In this document: piece by piece, positions 34,166 to 43,125 of the stretch
Layout: every line of letters starts with the position of its first letter
Numbering within the stretch: position 1 is the first letter of the stretch
Assembly (NCBI RefSeq): GCF_022179445.1
Contig: NZ_BPQU01000023.1
Coordinates: 1-64,000 of the forward strand
Length of the DNA stretch: 64,000 nucleotides
Source: Methylobacterium mesophilicum
Lineage (GTDB): Bacteria; Pseudomonadota; Alphaproteobacteria; Rhizobiales; Beijerinckiaceae
Direction: 5' to 3'
Notes under the pieces: generated by a model
Database searches by the model: none
What the model saw: the letters and a program-made list of their open reading frames with translations, nothing else
Told to the model about the DNA's origin: nothing
Made by a program: the position numbers and the translations under genes

Positions 34166-35848
34166 TCAGCGTCCGTCCGGGGTGCGCAGGCCGAACCACA
34201 GATCCTTGACCTGATCGTAGTGGATCTTGGCACTGTAGTACTCCACCGGCAGGGCGGTGAAGCGGGCGGTGAGCTGCCCGATCGACTGGACCACGCCGTA
34301 GGAGAAGATCACCCGGTCGCGCTGGGCCAGGATCAGGTTCACCCGCGAGTTCAGCAGTTCCTGCTGGGCGTTGAGCACGTCCAGGGTGGTGCGCTGGCCG
34401 ACGCGGGCCTCCTCGCGCACGCCGTTGAGCGCGACCTCGTTGGCCTGGACCTGTGCCTGCGCGGCGATGACCTGGGCCTTGGCGGCCTCCAGGCGACCCC
34501 AGAAATCGACGATCTGGGCCCGGACCTGGTCGCGGACCTGATCGACCTGGATGCGGGTCTGGCCGACCGTCTCCTTGGCCTGCCGGATCTGTGCGTAGGT
34601 CTGGCCGCCCTCGTAGATCGGGATGTTGAGCCGGCCGCCCACGAACCCGACGAAGAAGCTCGTGTTCGGGCCGTTCTGATCGTAGAGCTGGCTCAGCGAG
34701 CCCTGCAGGCTGAGCGTCGGCGCGAGCTGACCCTCCAGGATCTTGACCTGGGCTTCCGCGGCATCGACGGCGTGGATGGCCGACACGACCTGCGGATGCT
34801 CGCGCAGCCCGATCGCGATGGCCGCATCGAGGTTGATCGGGACATAGCGATCCAGCGGCCGGCCCGGCGCCAGCTGGCGCGGCTCGACGCCGATATTCTG
34901 GCGGTAGACGCCGATGCTGGTGCGCAGGGTCGACTCGGCGGCGCTCACCTGCGACCGGGCGCCGGCGAGCCGGGCCTCGGCCTGGGCCACGTCGGTGCGG
35001 GTCACCTCGCCGACGTTGAAGCGGTCGCGGGTCTGGCGCAGCTGCTCCTCCAGAACCTCGACGTTGTTCCGGTTGAGCTCCAGCGTCGCAGTGTTGCTGA
35101 GCACGTTCATGTACGCCTGGACGGCGTTGTAGAGGACCGTGAGTTCGGTGAACCGCAGGGTCTCGCGCTGGCTGTAGACGGTCGACTCGGCCCGCCGGAC
35201 GGAGTTGTCGGTCTGGAAGCCGTTGAAGATCGTCTGCGAGACGGTCAGGCTCGCGCTGCTCGGCAGATAGGTCGTGCGCGTGGTCCGGTTCGACGACGTC
35301 AGCACCTGAGAGGTCACATCGGTGGACGTGCCGCTGCTGCCGGCCGACTGGCCGGCTGCCAAACCCGACGACGACGATCCCAAGCCGGCGCCGGCGCTGG
35401 TGCCGATGCCCGTCGAAGTTCCGACGGCGGAGCCCCCGGTGACGGCCGAGCCGGTCGTGCCGCCGAGCGATGTCCCGCCCAGTGACGAGCCGCCCAGTGA
35501 CGAACCCCCGAGCGACGAGCCGCTGCTTGCCGCCGAGGTTCCCGAACCGGCTGCGGTTCCGCCGACGGAAGCGACCGCGCTGCCGCTGCGGGTCTGCAGA
35601 TACTGCACGCCGATCGAGGCGCCGACATTGACCTGCGGTCGGTAGCCCGCCTGTGCGATGGCGACGTTCTCGTCGATGGCGCGGACGCCGGCGCGGCTGG
35701 CATTGAGAGACGGATTGCCCTGGTAAGCCTTGGCGAGAGCGCTCTCCAAGGTCTCGGCGAGGGACGGATTCGTGGCCAGGATCGCGAGTCCGGACGCCAT
35801 TCCGATCACTCGGAGCGCGGGGCAACTCGCTGGTGGACGTATTGTCAC
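34166..35848 (-). CDS. TolC-family outer-membrane efflux protein with Ser/Gly insertion
   Basis: TolC-family proteins form the outer-membrane channel of type I secretion and efflux systems. The 560-residue protein has a signal peptide ending near ATNPSLA|ETLESALAKAY. TolC repeats are recognisable, such as YRPQVNVGASIGVQYLQTR, LRFTELTVLYNAVQAYMNVL and VEYYSAKIHYDQVKDLWFGL. An insertion of about 95 Ser/Gly/Ala/Thr residues occupies roughly residues 88-185. It lies between the first strand and the LTVSQTIFNG strand, where a short loop is expected, and contains tandem GSSLG units. The family is usually about 450-480 residues, so the insertion explains the extra length. It is a candidate partner for the type I exporter at 59.7 kb, but this is inference. 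Confidence 0.88.
   Translation of the reverse strand: MTIRPPASCPALRVIGMASGLAILATNPSLAETLESALAKAYQGNPSLNASRAGVRAIDENVAIAQAGYRPQVNVGASIGVQYLQTRSGSAVASVGGTAAGSGTSAASSGSSLGGSSLGGSSLGGTSLGGTTGSAVTGGSAVGTSTGIGTSAGAGLGSSSSGLAAGQSAGSSGTSTDVTSQVLTSSNRTTRTTYLPSSASLTVSQTIFNGFQTDNSVRRAESTVYSQRETLRFTELTVLYNAVQAYMNVLSNTATLELNRNNVEVLEEQLRQTRDRFNVGEVTRTDVAQAEARLAGARSQVSAAESTLRTSIGVYRQNIGVEPRQLAPGRPLDRYVPINLDAAIAIGLREHPQVVSAIHAVDAAEAQVKILEGQLAPTLSLQGSLSQLYDQNGPNTSFFVGFVGGRLNIPIYEGGQTYAQIRQAKETVGQTRIQVDQVRDQVRAQIVDFWGRLEAAKAQVIAAQAQVQANEVALNGVREEARVGQRTTLDVLNAQQELLNSRVNLILAQRDRVIFSYGVVQSIGQLTARFTALPVEYYSAKIHYDQVKDLWFGLRTPDGR
35456..35521 (-). repeat. 15-bp tandem repeats inside the TolC gene
   Basis: Four near-identical 15-bp units (gtgacgagccgccca-like on the plus strand) encode successive SSLGG/TSLGG pentapeptides. 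Such tandem units can change number by replication slippage without shifting the frame. Confidence 0.75.
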
Positions 35849-36422
35849 GATAACAAGCCCTTGCGGTCTTTATAACGGTCCGGATGTCCGCCGCGAAAAC
35901 GGCCAAGGTACGGCGTTACGCAGGGATCCGATCAAGCCCGCCCCACCGTCACGCTTAGCGCAAATCCGCCGGTTTGGCTCGGGCTTGCCCGGCGTCGGCG
36001 TCGGAATGTGGTGCGTTGGGGCATTAAGGTGACACATGGCAGGCCGCCTCGGCAGGTGGCCACGCCGGCCGTAAACGCGGTGCCGAAAACGCGAATTCGT
36101 CCGTGTTCAGAAGGAGATGCGCGTTTGCCGCGCGGTCGGCGCGGGAACTCCGTGCAACCGCATGGTGGGGCGAACCTCCGGGACGGTCGAACCGAGCCGG
36201 GCACGCATCGGCCCCCGGCCCGGGCGCCCGATCCGAGCCGCGGGTGCGCCGACGCAACCGGTTTGACGTGCGTGCGCGGCTCCAAGAGCTCGTTCTCCGT
36301 CGCGGGACGCCCGGCAAGCCGTCCGTCGGCTCCCCCGGCCGTCCCCCGAACATCCGCGGCGCCGCGATGGGACGCCGATGGATCGCCGCTGCCTCCTCTT
36401 GGACGCGGCCGCCGGAGACGCA
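35849..36422. other. Intergenic region upstream of the TolC gene
   Basis: 574 bp between the TolC gene start and the 3' end of the collagen-like gene. The promoter of the TolC gene lies in the first part. The open frames here look like antisense artefacts of high GC, and nothing else is recognised. Confidence 0.35.
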
Positions 36423-37139
36423 TCAATAGCGATCGTCGGCGGCGACGCCTGCGCCCGGCTCGGAAGGCACGGCGTCGCCGGAGCCCTGGCCCGGCTCCTG
36501 CTGTGGTCGCGTCGCGCGGGGCCTAACCACCGAGCCCGTGAGGGTCGGCGACGGCTTGGCCTTGAAGGCGGCACTCGACGGTGCGGCTTTCCCGATCGGT
36601 CCCGGCACCCCTTGCGGACCGCGCGGGCCCGGCGGGCCTGCGGGCCCCGCGCTGCCCACCGGACCTTCCTGCCCCTGTTGGCCCCGCTCGCCCTGCGCAC
36701 CCATGGGGCCCTCGGCCCCCGGCGTTCCGGGCGGTCCCATCGCGCCCGGCGGGCCGGGCTCACCCCTGATTCCCGCCTCGCCGCGCGGACCGGGCGGACC
36801 TGGGAGGCCCGGCGCCTGCTGGCCGCATTCCCCGACCACAATGCTGCGCGCCTGCTTGGACGTCCGCAGCGTCGCGATGCAAGTGGCCGGATGATAGACG
36901 ACGTGAAACTCGAAATAACCGCGGGTATCGGTGCGCTGCGAGAACTTGCCGTCCAGGGTGATCTCGGCGTCGGGTTCGCCGGCATTGCCCAGCACCCAGA
37001 GGTCGCCGGCAGTGATTTTCGCGGCTTCGATACGCATGTCGGCTTTCGCCGGAGCGATCCAGAGCAAAGACCCTACGAATATTGGAACCATGGCGCATCG
37101 CCGGCGCGATAGACTCATGTCGGGTCTCGCGAGCTTCAT
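36423..37139 (-). CDS. Secreted collagen-like protein A
   Basis: The 238-residue protein has a signal peptide (RRRCAMVPIFVGSLLWIAPA, cleavage at AKA|DM). A globular N-terminal domain of about 75 residues (ITAGDLWVLGNAGEPDAEIT, LDGKFSQRTDTRGYFEFHVV, YHPATC) contains a beta-rich pattern and two Cys. It is followed by 25 uninterrupted Gly-X-Y triplets and a basic, Pro-rich tail. Collagen-like repeats usually form trimeric rods on the surface or in the matrix. A paralogue with the same N-domain is at 43651. The start may be ATG 37118 instead. No known family name fits the N-domain. Confidence 0.75.
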   Translation of the reverse strand: MKLARPDMSLSRRRCAMVPIFVGSLLWIAPAKADMRIEAAKITAGDLWVLGNAGEPDAEITLDGKFSQRTDTRGYFEFHVVYHPATCIATLRTSKQARSIVVGECGQQAPGLPGPPGPRGEAGIRGEPGPPGAMGPPGTPGAEGPMGAQGERGQQGQEGPVGSAGPAGPPGPRGPQGVPGPIGKAAPSSAAFKAKPSPTLTGSVVRPRATRPQQEPGQGSGDAVPSEPGAGVAADDRY

Positions 37140-37966
37140 GGCGGCAGGATGCCACTCGTTTCTGAATTCGCAATAACGCGCGAGAATTTTGATGTGAAAA
37201 GCTCCGTTTTAGCGGCGTATCCGGCCGAATTCGGTATTCGCATGCCAGGCATCCGCAATATGGCCGATGAATGGCCGCGTCCGTCGGCGGTCTATGCCAT
37301 CGAGCAGGTGTGATCGCGCACAGTCCGGTATCCGGGTTCGCGGCACTGCCCGCGTGGTCCGAGCGCGGCCGTGCCGCATCGCGAGAGCGGTTCCGGTTCC
37401 CATGGTCAGGGCGCCGGGACAGGGTGGAGCGACCGGGGCGCGAACGGAGGCGTCGCCCTAAGTCCTTGTTCTGACACCGTTGCCCGCGCCGGGCTCGCGG
37501 TCGCGTCGGTCCTGCGCGCTTCACGGTGGACGACCGGGGGCGGGTCGTCGGGACTGCTGTTTTTTCCGATGCAACGGTTTCGGCCCCTTGTTCGTTTGGG
37601 GTGTCGCGGCATTGCAGCATGAGCGCCAGGCCGTCCGATTCGACACTTGGCCGGTACCCGCCAGGTATGCCGAGCCCGATTGTGCGGCGCACAATCAAAC
37701 ATTGCGTAAGTTGTTGTTCGAGCCGTTGTTTCGGTCGAACCCCCTGGGGGATTCCGTAGCAACTACTGAACGTCAGGTTCGCCCGACAACCCGGCGCGCG
37801 ACGGCTTAATCCCCGCCACATATGCGTTTTTTTTACAAAGATAACCTGTTTAAGGGGGCTAATTAAAATATCTGACAGCTTGTCAGCCCAATTTGCCCCG
37901 TCTATAAGGCCCGAAGTAACTAATCATTAACCACCCGCCATTGGCCTCAACCGAGGAGCTGAGACC
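37140..37966. other. Intergenic region before the exopolysaccharide cassette
   Basis: 827 bp between the divergently arranged collagen-like gene and the sugar transferase gene. The section near 37800-37960 becomes AT-rich and should contain the promoter of the transferase. Frames within the remainder have no recognisable product. Confidence 0.35.
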
Positions 37967-38746
37967 ATGCAGGGTCGTACCGAATCCCAGATGTCCGAGG
38001 GCGCCTCTGCGCCGCACCATAGGGTTGAGATGTCGAACGTGGCCGATCAGATTGCCGGTCAGGTGAGCGAGGCGGCCGAGGCTGTTGCGGAGGCTGTGCT
38101 GCCGGAGACGCCGTTCGTGGCGCGGGGGCTTCGGCTCGATTGGGCGGCCAAGCGCGGGCTGGACATCGGGGTGGCGGCGACCGCGCTGTTCCTGCTTCTG
38201 CCGCTGATGCTGCTGATCGCCGTGCTGGTCTGGGCCGGCGACCGCAAGGCGCCGATCTTCCGGCACATGCGGCTCGGCCGGGACGGGCACAGCTTCGGCT
38301 GCCTGAAGTTCCGCTCGATGGTCACGGACGGCGAGGGCGTGCTGGCCGCGCACCTGGCCGCCAGCCCGCGCGCCCGGGCCGAGTGGGCCGCCACGCACAA
38401 GCTCTCCGACGACCCGCGCATCACCGCCATCGGCCAGGTGCTGCGCAAGACCTCGCTCGACGAGCTGCCGCAGCTGTGGAACGTCCTGCGCGGCGAGATG
38501 AGCCTGGTCGGGCCGCGCCCGATCGTGCAGGCCGAGGTCGCCCGCTACGGCCGGGCGTTCGCGACCTGCTTTGCCGTGCCGCCCGGCGTCACCGGCCTGT
38601 GGCAGGTCTCGGGCCGCTCCGACACCAGCTATGCCGAGCGCGTGGCGCTGGACCTGGACTACGCCAGCCGCTGGAGCCTGCGCCGGGACATCGCGATCAT
38701 GCTGCGCACCGTCCCGGCCGTGCTCGCCCAGCGCGGCAGCAAGTAG
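37967..38746 (+). CDS. Exopolysaccharide sugar transferase, copy 1
   Basis: This bacterial sugar transferase (undecaprenyl-phosphate hexose-1-phosphate transferase family) loads the first sugar onto the lipid carrier for exopolysaccharide synthesis. The 259-residue protein has one membrane helix (DIGVAATALFLLLPLMLLIA). The cytosolic catalytic domain includes FRHMRLGRDGHSFGCLKFRS, KTSLDELPQLWNVLRGEMSL, VGPRPIV, and VTGLWQVSGRSD. There is a charged N-terminal tail of about 60 residues. A near-identical inverted copy lies at 53222-53989. Two small membrane-protein genes follow. Confidence 0.93.
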   Translation: MQGRTESQMSEGASAPHHRVEMSNVADQIAGQVSEAAEAVAEAVLPETPFVARGLRLDWAAKRGLDIGVAATALFLLLPLMLLIAVLVWAGDRKAPIFRHMRLGRDGHSFGCLKFRSMVTDGEGVLAAHLAASPRARAEWAATHKLSDDPRITAIGQVLRKTSLDELPQLWNVLRGEMSLVGPRPIVQAEVARYGRAFATCFAVPPGVTGLWQVSGRSDTSYAERVALDLDYASRWSLRRDIAIMLRTVPAVLAQRGSK

Positions 38747-39313
38747 CGCGGGCGTGCCCCGGCCGGCGCCGACGTTCGGTCGCGCCCTCCGGAGCGCGCA
38801 GCCCGGGGTCCGGGGTGGTGCGGCGGGATCGTCATGAAGGGTCTGCTGCTGAACGCGCTGCTCGGGGTGGGTCTCGGGCGGTTCGGCTCGGTCTGGGGCC
38901 TGCCGGTGTTCCTGCCGGTGGTGGCGGGTGAACTCGCCTACGGGTTCCACCTCCACCACCTGAGCGCGGGCGGCAGCCTGCGGCGGGGCGCGGCGCTGCT
39001 GGTCTGCGGCCAGCTCGGCTTCCTGCTCGGCGCCCTGCTGCGGCCGCTGCCGGGCGAGCGGTGAGGCGCCGGGGCTCGCCGTGGTCAACCGATTGCTAAC
39101 CGAGGGAGCCGCGCCCGTGTCCGCGGCGGAGGGGGGTCAGTCTTGGACGAGAACGATCCGCACTGGGACGCCGACCCGCTCTGGTACGACCGGGCCGAGC
39201 CGGAGGCGCTGCCGGGCCGGGTTCTGAACGGCCTGGCGTATCTGGTCCTGCTGCTGCTGGCCGGGATGGCGGGCGTGGCGCGGCTGTACCGGCTTCCCGA
39301 CGCGCTGTGGTGC
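38003..39313 (+). repeat. Inverted duplication, left copy (exopolysaccharide cassette)
   Basis: This 1.31-kb segment is repeated in reverse orientation at 52643-53953. Identity is high but not complete; for example, a 12-bp deletion near the 5' end and single-nucleotide indels distinguish the copies. It spans the sugar transferase and two downstream small genes. Confidence 0.85.
38834..39064 (+). CDS. Small membrane protein of the exopolysaccharide cassette
   Basis: The 76-residue protein is mostly hydrophobic: MKGLLLNALLGVGLGRFGSV and WGLPVFLPVVAGELAYGF suggest one membrane segment, and GAALLVCGQLGFLLGALLRP a second. The ATG at 38834 follows the sugar transferase by 87 nt. No family is recognised. 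The corresponding frame in the inverted copy is disrupted by a one-nucleotide deletion, which argues that this copy is the functional one. Confidence 0.65.
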   Translation: MKGLLLNALLGVGLGRFGSVWGLPVFLPVVAGELAYGFHLHHLSAGGSLRRGAALLVCGQLGFLLGALLRPLPGER

Positions 39314-39364
39314 CGCGCCGCCGCCTGGCACGCGCGCCGTGCCGCCCGTCCGCGGCGGTCCTGA
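39143..39364 (+). CDS. Small membrane protein of the exopolysaccharide cassette, TTG start
   Basis: The 73-residue frame starts with TTG at 39143 behind a strong ribosome-binding site (ggagggggg). It begins MDENDPHWDADPLWYDRAEP and carries one membrane helix (LNGLAYLVLLLLAGMAGVAR). The same frame, same length and same TTG are kept in the inverted copy at 52592-52813 despite sequence drift, which supports real coding. Function is unknown. Confidence 0.6.
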   Translation: MDENDPHWDADPLWYDRAEPEALPGRVLNGLAYLVLLLLAGMAGVARLYRLPDALWCRAAAWHARRAARPRRS

Positions 39365-39520
39365 ACCATCGCGCATGACGGCGCGACCACGTGCGGCCCG
39401 CCGCCGACCGGGTTGCGACCTCCTGGATCCTGCCCCCGGGGAGCACGCTCAGAGGACGTCACGGAACTTGCTCGGGAAGCCTTCGCTTCTCAGCACAACG
39501 CGAAGGCTGGGCTAGGAACG

Positions 39521-39679
39521 ATGTTGGAGAGCGAGACGCGGCCGACCGATCCGGAGCGCAGCCTGGTTCAGCGCCTGTTTGCCCGCTACGGCTCCACTGC
39601 GATCCTGGTCGTGGTTTTGCTGGTGGTCGTCGGCTGGATCGGAATCCTGGGCTGGGCGATGACGCGGCTTCTCAGCTGA
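39521..39679 (+). CDS. Small single-helix membrane protein (52 aa)
   Basis: The ATG at 39521 has ribosome-binding site aggaacg. The product has a polar N-terminus (MLESETRPTDPERSLVQRLF) and one strong membrane helix (AILVVVLLVVVGWIGILGWA). No family is recognised. The upstream in-frame extension to 39413 lacks membrane or domain character. Confidence 0.55.
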   Translation: MLESETRPTDPERSLVQRLFARYGSTAILVVVLLVVVGWIGILGWAMTRLLS

Positions 39680-39763
39680 GCCCCGATCGCTCGGGACGGC
39701 CCTCACCCCCTGATTCGATGCGCCCGCTTACGGCGAACCGGTCTCCCTTTCGAGAGCGATCGC

Positions 39764-39865
39764 TCAAGCAGCCTCGTCCGGCATGATCGGGGCGTCGCGG
39801 CACAGACGCCAGAACTCGACCAGACCGAGCGAATAGGTGGCGAGGATCACGGCCGTCCAATGCAT
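39764..39865 (-). CDS. Very small protein (33 aa)
   Basis: A 33-codon frame on the minus strand begins at ATG 39865 behind a good ribosome-binding site (gagagga). The peptide (MHWTAVILATYSLGLVEFWR, then LCRDAPIMPDEAA) has a short hydrophobic N-half. Coding status is tentative; the ribosome-binding site and composition are the only support. Confidence 0.4.
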   Translation of the reverse strand: MHWTAVILATYSLGLVEFWRLCRDAPIMPDEAA

Positions 39866-40073
39866 GATCGTGTCCTCTCGAGCGCCTTCGCCGCACCGGT
39901 ATGCACGCGAAAGCTTGACGTTTTCTCTTCGGACTTATCCACCGGTCTAGATATGGCAATATAACGACAATAGCGTGGGACTACACCGGGGGCGGTGCAT
40001 TTATTTTGCGCAATCCGGAATGATCGCAGGATTCGGGGAGGCCGGCACCGGTCTCACCGCGCTGAGGCGCCCG

Positions 40074-41027
40074 TCATCCCGGGCTGTCGGCCGCGAGGGC
40101 AGCCCCGGTTTCATCCCGCCCGAGATCCACCACCACGATCTCGGGCGGGATACCCAGCCGCAACGGACGGCCCGCCACGAAGTGCGAGCCGAGCCCGGCC
40201 GAGACGATCAGGTCACGGTCGCCCTCGACGATATGGCCGTGGGCGTAGCGCGATCCGTAGCGCGACGGGATCCATGGGGACCAGCCCAGGATCCGCACCT
40301 GGCCGCCATGGGTATGGCCGGAGAGGGTGAGCGCGACCCGCCGGTCGAGGCCGGTGGCGAACAGGTCGGGCTCGTGCGCGAGCAGGATCGCGGCGCCGTC
40401 GGCGGGGACGTCCCGGAGGGCTTGCGCGAGGATCCGCGACCTCTGCCGGTCGAGCGGGTCCGGCGCCAGGGGGCGGCTGGGCGTCGCCTCGCTCTCGATC
40501 CCCACCAGCCAGAGCGGGGCCGGCACATCGAGCCGCACGGCCGCGTTCTCCAGGAAGACGATGCCGGCCGCCCGCAGGGCGCGTTCGGCCCGGGTCGGGC
40601 CGTGTCCGCGCCGAAGTGCGGCACGGTCGTCGCCCCAATCGTGATTGCCCTGGATGGCGTAGATTCCCCGCTTCGCCCGCAAACCGCTCAGGCGTTCGGC
40701 CACCGTCTCGAACGGGACCGCCCCCCGGCTTTGGGAGCCGTAATCGCCGAGCAGCACCGTGAGGTCCGGCTCCAGAGCATTGGTGCGCGCCACCACCTCG
40801 GTGATCGCGTCCGCGCCCATGCAGCGGGGATGGGCGTGGAAATCCGTGAGCACCGCAATCCGCAGGCGTAGGCCGGCCGGCCAGGGCGGCGAGCAGACCC
40901 GATAGCGCCGGATCTGGACCCGATGCGGCTCGAAGGCCGTCGCGTAGCCCGCCGTCACCAGGCTCCCGGCAGCCGCGCAGGCGGCGGCCAGGGTCGGTCG
41001 GGACAGGAGCGCGCGGCGTGTCAGCAT
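40074..41027 (-). CDS. Exported metallophosphoesterase (YkuE-like)
   Basis: The 317-residue protein has an N-terminal Arg-Arg signal-like segment (MLTRRALLSRPTLAAACAAA). The calcineurin-like metal-binding motifs follow in order: DFHAH, LLGDYGS (usual GDxx), IQGNHDWGDD (GNHD), LAHEPDLF, and the final LTLSGHTHGGQVRI (GHxH). This matches the YkuE family, reported in Bacillus to hydrolyse UDP-diacylglucosamine. The DFHAH in place of DxH retains metal ligands. The gene stands alone. The substrate is not defined by sequence. Confidence 0.88.
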   Translation of the reverse strand: MLTRRALLSRPTLAAACAAAGSLVTAGYATAFEPHRVQIRRYRVCSPPWPAGLRLRIAVLTDFHAHPRCMGADAITEVVARTNALEPDLTVLLGDYGSQSRGAVPFETVAERLSGLRAKRGIYAIQGNHDWGDDRAALRRGHGPTRAERALRAAGIVFLENAAVRLDVPAPLWLVGIESEATPSRPLAPDPLDRQRSRILAQALRDVPADGAAILLAHEPDLFATGLDRRVALTLSGHTHGGQVRILGWSPWIPSRYGSRYAHGHIVEGDRDLIVSAGLGSHFVAGRPLRLGIPPEIVVVDLGRDETGAALAADSPG

Positions 41028-41587
41028 CGGTCATCGGCTCGGCTGGACGTGGCGGGCCCGTACCACGGGTTGGCCACTGGTGCGGCACGGGGTTGGGGGA
41101 ACGGCTGCCGATGCCGGATGACTTTTCCGCTGCGGCGAACCCGCGGGGTCGGGGTTTCGGTCGGTGACCCACGAACCGCCGGCCGGCATCGCGATATGAG
41201 CGGTCAGTGGAGTAATCGAAGTATGCGAAGGAAGAGCGAACGCTTCGAACGGGTCAAAAGCTTCGCGTTCCGCACCCTCGACCTCGGGCCGCCATGACAA
41301 TCGCGGCGGACTATAGTATCCGAACTCAGATCAATTCTCATGCCTTATATCGAGCTTTGGACTCGCCCGGGCATATGTTTGCTGCCGACTTACATTGAGT
41401 CTTGTATAGATAATCACAAGACAGATACAATCTTTGCCGGCGGCCGACGCGCGATTGCAGGTGTGGAGCCAAAATTCGATCGTAAATTCCTTTGTTTGAC
41501 GAAAAAAGTATTGATCTGCGAGTTCCGGTATGCAATTAGACCGTCAGTTCGCGGGCAGGCGTATCTTTACTGCCCAGGATTGATCCC
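41028..41587. other. Intergenic region with GC drop
   Basis: 560 bp after the start of the metallophosphoesterase gene. GC falls sharply from about 41300, marking entry into the accessory region. No convincing gene is seen. Confidence 0.35.
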
Positions 41588-41830
41588 ATGCCCGCCGTCT
41601 CTTTCCTCGCGCTGCCCGCTTTCGGGGCGGTCACTGATCGTCGCGCCATCGCCCTGGCCAACGCCCACTGGTTTCGCGCCATGGCGTGGCGGGCCCTGCG
41701 CGACGGGTCTCCTAGGGGCGACATACGCGCTGCCAATGCCCGGGCTGCGGCCCGCATCGTCATACGCCAAGCCAAGCGCGATGCTCTGGTCAACCGACTG
41801 GTGACCGACGCCCTGGTGATGAGTGACTGA
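41588..41830 (+). CDS. Hypothetical small basic protein (80 aa)
   Basis: A high-GC 80-codon frame stands inside an AT-rich neighbourhood, starting at ATG 41588. The product (MPAVSFLALPAFGAVTDRRA, IALANAHWFRAMAWRALRDG, ...) is Ala/Arg-rich and helical. No family is recognised and the ribosome-binding site is weak. It may be a remnant. Confidence 0.35.
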   Translation: MPAVSFLALPAFGAVTDRRAIALANAHWFRAMAWRALRDGSPRGDIRAANARAAARIVIRQAKRDALVNRLVTDALVMSD

Positions 41831-42321
41831 TCTGCTGCCGCGTTGAGCGCTCCTTGGCCGCGGCGGTCAGAACGTAGCGCTATTGCCAGCTTTAACATCC
41901 GTTGGCAGGTCATGCCTGGACGGGACGTCCGTCTGCCGTACAGTCACATACTGTCAAGCAGCATAATAAATTCGAATTTCAGTCTGTTCGAAAGAAACAA
42001 AGATTGCATTCCTTCGTTTTGGAAACGACCACCGCCTAAACATTATCGACGTTCGAATACGTGGTTTGATCCTGAGTTTTGTATTGACGTTGTACTAACT
42101 CTAGAAATACCCAGCAACTCGCGTTTTTCAAAATATCTGCGCCATCGTAATTCTGTTGATCGAACTAAAAATTTTATTCGTTAGCGAACGCCGCGCCAAT
42201 TGCTTCACCGGGCACGCGTCGTTAACGAATTAAGAATTCCCGGCAAGAAACTGGAACGGATCAACGCATCCCTCGTAAATGCGTCGAACTGTGGCGAAGG
42301 TTGTGCCGTCAGGACTTAGAA
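41831..42321. other. AT-rich intergenic region
   Basis: 491 bp of low-GC sequence before the mucR-type pseudogene. No gene, RNA or repeat is recognised. Confidence 0.35.
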
Positions 42322-42812
42322 ATGGACAACGATCTCAAAGCGCGGCCTCTCGATGTCAAGCATCTGACGGCAAATATCGTGACCGTCTATGTTTCTAATA
42401 ATCATATCTAAGTCTCAGATTAGCTCAAGCCTCCCGCAAACGTTTACCATGCTGTGGAGGCGGCCGCGCAGGGGCATGCTTCGGCGCCTGCGGTTGCAGA
42501 GGGCCTGGCCGAGAAACCGTTCGCAGCCGAGATCCGGCGATCGGTCGGCCGCGATGCCTTGATCAGCTTCGAGGATGGCAAGCCCTACAAGACCTTAGGA
42601 AGGCATTTCACCGGCCGCGGCCTCCCGCCGGAGCGTTATCGCGAGAAGTTAGGGCTACAGCGGAATCATCCGATGGTTGCGCCGGATTTGCCGAAGGGCG
42701 ATCCGCTCTGGCGAAGGCGATCGGCCTCGGGTGGTTAAGCGGAGGGGCCTCCGCCGGCGATGAGCCGAGTCGTGCGCAGTCCAAGGTCCAACGCCGGAAG
42801 AAGTCGGGCTGA
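42322..42812 (+). pseudogene. Decayed MucR-family transcriptional regulator
   Basis: MucR/Ros proteins are zinc-finger-like regulators of exopolysaccharide and other genes in alphaproteobacteria. From ATG 42322 the frame reads MDNDLKARPLDVKHLTANIV, then TVYVSNNHI, which matches the MucR N-terminus. It then hits TAA (42409) and TAG (42421). The same frame continues with the remainder of the family (RRSVGRDALISFEDGKPYKT, LPPERYREKLGLQRNHPMVA). Near 42695 a frameshift is needed to reach the family's C-terminal RSALAKAIGLG, ending at 42812. The second Cys of the usual zinc site is also not evident. Two nonsense codons and one frameshift make it a pseudogene. Confidence 0.85.
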
Positions 42813-43125
42813 TTATAGGGGCTCCGGAGTAACGCCGCGGCTCTCCTGAGCTCCACCGTCCTCACGCGCGAAGCAACATGATACAGGGCGGCACGAGACG
42901 CGTAGGGCGCCGCCGACGCAAGGACCTCGCTTCGCTTGCCGCGGCAGAACGGTCACCGAGTGATCATCGGGAGCGCGCGACACGCCGTTTGGAAGGCATG
43001 AAACCGTGGGGGCGTTATGCCCGGAATGCCCCATGGTCGATTCGCGCGTGATTGTGTCGCTGATCCAGACTGTGTGCGTCCCGAGATTTGCGATCGGCGA
43101 CACCAAACTGGTATTCACCTGCGCG
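42813..43125. other. Intergenic region
   Basis: 313 bp between the mucR-type pseudogene and the zinc-ribbon gene. No credible gene is seen; an in-frame upstream extension of the next gene to 43006 lacks domain character. Confidence 0.3.

Noticed and set aside
31202..35485. A plus-strand frame of 1427 codons opposite valS, popZ and the TolC gene
   Set aside because: It is antisense to three genes with clear family motifs and has Arg/Gly/His-rich, low-complexity composition. Long stop-free antisense frames are expected at this GC content.
36008..36526. A 172-codon frame between the TolC and collagen-like genes
   Set aside because: It is Arg/Pro-rich, runs into the antisense of the collagen-like gene and shows no domain.
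36538..36894. A Gly/Pro-rich plus-strand frame that itself looks collagen-like
   Set aside because: Gly-X-Y coding DNA is nearly symmetric on both strands. The minus-strand gene has the signal peptide and N-domain, so this frame is its mirror image.
41843..42184. A 113-codon frame upstream of the mucR-type pseudogene
   Set aside because: Composition is erratic, with no domain or ribosome-binding site, in a degraded region.
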